Source: JBDHTS01 sp044220535
GTDB taxonomy: Bacteria; Pseudomonadota; Alphaproteobacteria; Micavibrionales; Micavibrionaceae
Assembly (NCBI GenBank): GCA_044220535.1
Contig: JBGAQU010000104.1
Coordinates: 1-6,945 of the forward strand
Direction of reading: 5' to 3'
DNA length: 6,945 bases
Below, one piece after another: positions 5,387 to 6,945 of this stretch. The translations under genes were made by a program, and so were the position numbers. Below the pieces are notes generated by a model, which saw only the letters and a list, made by a program, of their open reading frames with translations, was not told the DNA's origin and ran no database searches. Numbering within the stretch: the stretch's first letter is position 1; every line of letters starts with the position of its first letter.

Positions 5387-6110
5387 AGTCAGGCTGTTTT
5401 TTCTGAAAGAATGGTTTTTTGCTGCAAAATATGGTGCAGCAATTCAAGCCATTATCGTAATGCGCATCGATATAGGGCGGCATATCCTGCGGCGCCTGTC
5501 CGTAATGGATCAACACCGTGCCCATGCCGAGACGATGCGGAATGGACAGATTGCGCGGCGTGTCTTCCACAAACACGGTATCTTCCGCCTTCAGGTCCAG
5601 CACTTTCAGCGCTTGTGTAAAAGACAGCGCGCTGTCCGATTTCTTTTCATACTTGTAGTTTTCCAGGCCCTGGATGCAGTCCTCGCAGAAATATTGCGAC
5701 AGCCCCAGATGCTTCAGCACCCGCCTGGCCCATTCCGCTGATCCATGTGTGATCAGCGCATGCCGCAAATCCGTGCGCCGGAACATATCCACGGTTTCCA
5801 TGCTTTTGGTGATCAACGTTTCATTGATATAGCCATGGAATTTATGGTGCAGCCATTCATCGTCAATCCCGTAATCGCGTACAAAAACGCGCCCGCTGTA
5901 ACCATGCTCGGCGAAGGATTTTTTGGCGAGGGAAACTGTGGTTTCAAGGTCGAGATCAACCCCGGCCTCAATCACTGCCTTGCCGATGGCGGTATGAAAG
6001 GCCTGTGTCATGACATCGTCAAGACGATAGAGCGTATTGTCCAGGTCCCAGACAATGCCCTTGATACCGGAAAGACGGTCTTTGAAAGAAGGTTGAATTT
6101 GGATCATCAT
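5268..6110 (-). CDS. HAD hydrolase, pyrimidine 5'-nucleotidase-like, frameshifted 3' end
   Basis: This is a Mg-dependent HAD phosphatase of the type grouped with pyrimidine 5'-nucleotidases (SDT1-like); the substrate is not certain. Motif I is VWDLDNTLY (nucleophile D22, acid/base D24) and motif II is LITHGS (T121). The motif III lysine is in YEKKSD (K156 or K157), and motif IV is VFVEDTPRNL (E182, D183). A helical cap spans about 30-110. ATG 6110-6108 overlaps the TGA of the upstream methyltransferase gene (ATGA), so translation is probably coupled; the Shine-Dalgarno sequence is weak. The family fold ends near residue 222. The remaining 58 residues of the open frame are Arg/Cys/Ser-rich and run antisense through the Clp-like gene, so they are unlikely to be native. 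The natural C-terminus is visible in another frame and stops at 5389, giving about 240 residues. The enzyme core is intact. Confidence 0.85.
   Translation of the reverse strand: MMIQIQPSFKDRLSGIKGIVWDLDNTLYRLDDVMTQAFHTAIGKAVIEAGVDLDLETTVSLAKKSFAEHGYSGRVFVRDYGIDDEWLHHKFHGYINETLITKSMETVDMFRRTDLRHALITHGSAEWARRVLKHLGLSQYFCEDCIQGLENYKYEKKSDSALSFTQALKVLDLKAEDTVFVEDTPRNLSIPHRLGMGTVLIHYGQAPQDMPPYIDAHYDNGLNCCTIFCSKKPFFQKKQPDFKLRPDAAWPRWRPCSVWHRGSACRRGRFSSRTRRRRRP
5389..5447 (-). other. Out-of-frame native C-terminus of the HAD gene
   Basis: After ...HYDNGL, reading from 5445 in the other frame gives ELLHHILQQKTILSEKTA and then TGA at 5391-5389. This is a plausible amphipathic closing helix. It stops two bases past the TAA of the convergent Clp-like gene, where a non-overlapping gene end would be expected. 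One extra G in TTGAA (5447-5443) would restore the frame. The explanation is a single-base deletion in the genome or a sequencing error. Confidence 0.7.
5419..5442. repeat. Perfect 8-bp inverted repeat
   Basis: TTGCTGCA (5419-5426) and TGCAGCAA (5435-5442) are exact inverted copies around an 8-base loop. The repeat lies inside the last codons of the HAD gene, just past the inferred frameshift. The six-T run precedes the stem on the + strand (six As follow on the minus strand), which is the wrong polarity for an intrinsic terminator of either convergent gene. Confidence 0.6.
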
Positions 6111-6943
6111 TTCACTGCGCTTAGTACTTTATACCCGTTTCCTTTAAATAATTCATTAACATCGGAAAAATGGCCCTGCAGCGTGGCTTCATAGGGCAGG
6201 CCCGCATTGGCGACCATGTAAAGCCGCCCGCCCCGGCGCAAGACACCGGCGGCTGTCGCGATAAAACGCTGCCCGATTTCTTCCATCCGCGCCTTGCCCT
6301 CATGGAAAGGCGGATTCATTATGGCCCAGTCAAGATTGGTTTCCGGCGGCTTTTCACGCGTGAGATCCAGCCAGCCGAACAAGGCGCGTTCGCCCTGACC
6401 TTCCAGATTGATCCGGCAGGCTTCAACCGCCCGCCTGTCCGCATCCCATGCATGGATTTTTTTTACTTTGGGATACCGTTCCAACACGTACCGCGCCAGA
6501 TACCCCCAGCCGCAGCCCAGATCCGCGCCCTTGCCTTCCAGTTTCTCAGGCAAAGCCTGCAGCAAACAATCCGATCCTTTATCTGCACGGTCCCATGAAA
6601 ACAGGCCGGGCTGCGATATAAACCCGGTTGCAGCACAGGGCTTCAATGCAGCCTTTTTAACCCAGTCTTCGGCAAGCGTTGTATTGAAATGTTCTGGCTT
6701 TCGTGCAGCAAAGATTTTGGCGTGATGCTTGGAAACCGTCTCTCCGGCAAATCCCAGCTCCGCAGCATCACCTTCCAGCCTTTTGCCCCCGGCATCCAGC
6801 GGCGCGGCGCAGACAAGCCATCCGCTCGGATCAAGGGCCAGCGCAGCGCGCGCCATCAGCGCTTTGGCTTCGTCTTTCTGTTTAGGCGACAAAAAGAAGG
6901 CATGGCTATACCTGGAATTTTTGAACTCATTCTGTACAACCAT
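6107..6943 (-). CDS. rsmC: RsmC-like rRNA (guanine-N2) methyltransferase
   Basis: RsmC-type enzymes use S-adenosylmethionine to methylate a guanine N2 of 16S rRNA (G1207 in E. coli). The product has a partial N-terminal domain (1-105) resembling the degenerate duplicated domain of the family, then TGFISQPGLFSWDRADKGSD. The SAM-binding motif I is ADLGCGWGYLA (140-150), and an acidic residue ends the second strand (AWDAD, D167). The catalytic motif is IMNPPFHEG (208-216), and the closing block is LYMVANAGLPYEATL. The 278 residues are shorter than E. coli RsmC (about 340). The ATG at 6943-6941 is two bases from the window edge, so a longer N-terminus beyond the window is possible. Its TGA overlaps the ATG of the HAD gene by four bases, which suggests one operon. 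RlmG is the main alternative identity. Confidence 0.7.
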   Translation of the reverse strand: MVVQNEFKNSRYSHAFFLSPKQKDEAKALMARAALALDPSGWLVCAAPLDAGGKRLEGDAAELGFAGETVSKHHAKIFAARKPEHFNTTLAEDWVKKAALKPCAATGFISQPGLFSWDRADKGSDCLLQALPEKLEGKGADLGCGWGYLARYVLERYPKVKKIHAWDADRRAVEACRINLEGQGERALFGWLDLTREKPPETNLDWAIMNPPFHEGKARMEEIGQRFIATAAGVLRRGGRLYMVANAGLPYEATLQGHFSDVNELFKGNGYKVLSAVK

Positions 6944-6945
6944 TC

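Noticed and set aside
5414..5442. Bidirectional terminator between the Clp-like and HAD genes.
   Set aside because: The six-T run precedes the stem on the + strand and is A6 after it on the minus strand, so the polarity is wrong for both genes, and it lies inside the HAD coding end.

Overview
The window reads as chromosomal DNA of an alphaproteobacterium. The phosphoserine aminotransferase has the alphaproteobacterial form (FSSGPCAKRPGW near the N-terminus, TWSWQKVLGGEAAHG around the PLP lysine). The RsmC-like methyltransferase and the cytochrome-bd (CIO-type) remnant also look alphaproteobacterial. Base composition is moderately GC-rich by eye. I see no tRNA, rRNA, CRISPR array, insertion sequence, phage gene or plasmid gene. 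Genus-level assignment is not possible from this alone.

Layout. (1) 33-609 (-): a collapsed cydAB locus, in which the first ~45 codons of cydA run into the C-terminal part of cydB in another frame, so no working oxidase can be made. (2) 701-1885 (-): serC. (3) 2012-2378 (+): two small overlapping ORFs of unknown function with good ribosome binding sites, closed by a strong hairpin terminator at 2412-2436. (4) 2438-3316 (+): serB, whose ATG lies one base after that terminator's T-tract and has no Shine-Dalgarno sequence. (5) 3313-4335 (-): a MoxR-family AAA+ ATPase, overlapping the end of serB by 4 bases. (6) 4511-5386 (+): a stand-alone AAA+ protein made of only the first ATPase module of ClpA/ClpB/ClpC, lacking the usual pore-loop tyrosine. 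It is divergent from moxR across a 175-base gap. (7) 5268-6110 (-): a HAD-family hydrolase (pyrimidine 5'-nucleotidase-like) that appears to carry a single-base loss near its 3' end. Its natural stop is still visible out of frame at 5389-5391. (8) 6107-6943 (-): an RsmC-like rRNA methyltransferase, start-stop coupled to the HAD gene and touching the window edge.

How the genes fit together. serC and serB are steps two and three of phosphorylated serine biosynthesis; they lie close to each other in divergent orientation, and serA is not in the window. The RsmC-like and HAD genes probably form one transcription unit. The MoxR and ClpA-D1-like ATPases share a divergent promoter region, but neither has its usual partners beside it (DUF58/VWA genes for MoxR; a second ATPase domain, clpP or clpS for the Clp-like protein). 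The points most worth following are the decayed cydAB, the terminator abutting the serB start, the single-module Clp-like ATPase opposite an orphan MoxR, and the HAD frameshift. I found no convincing evidence of a wholly new multi-gene system.
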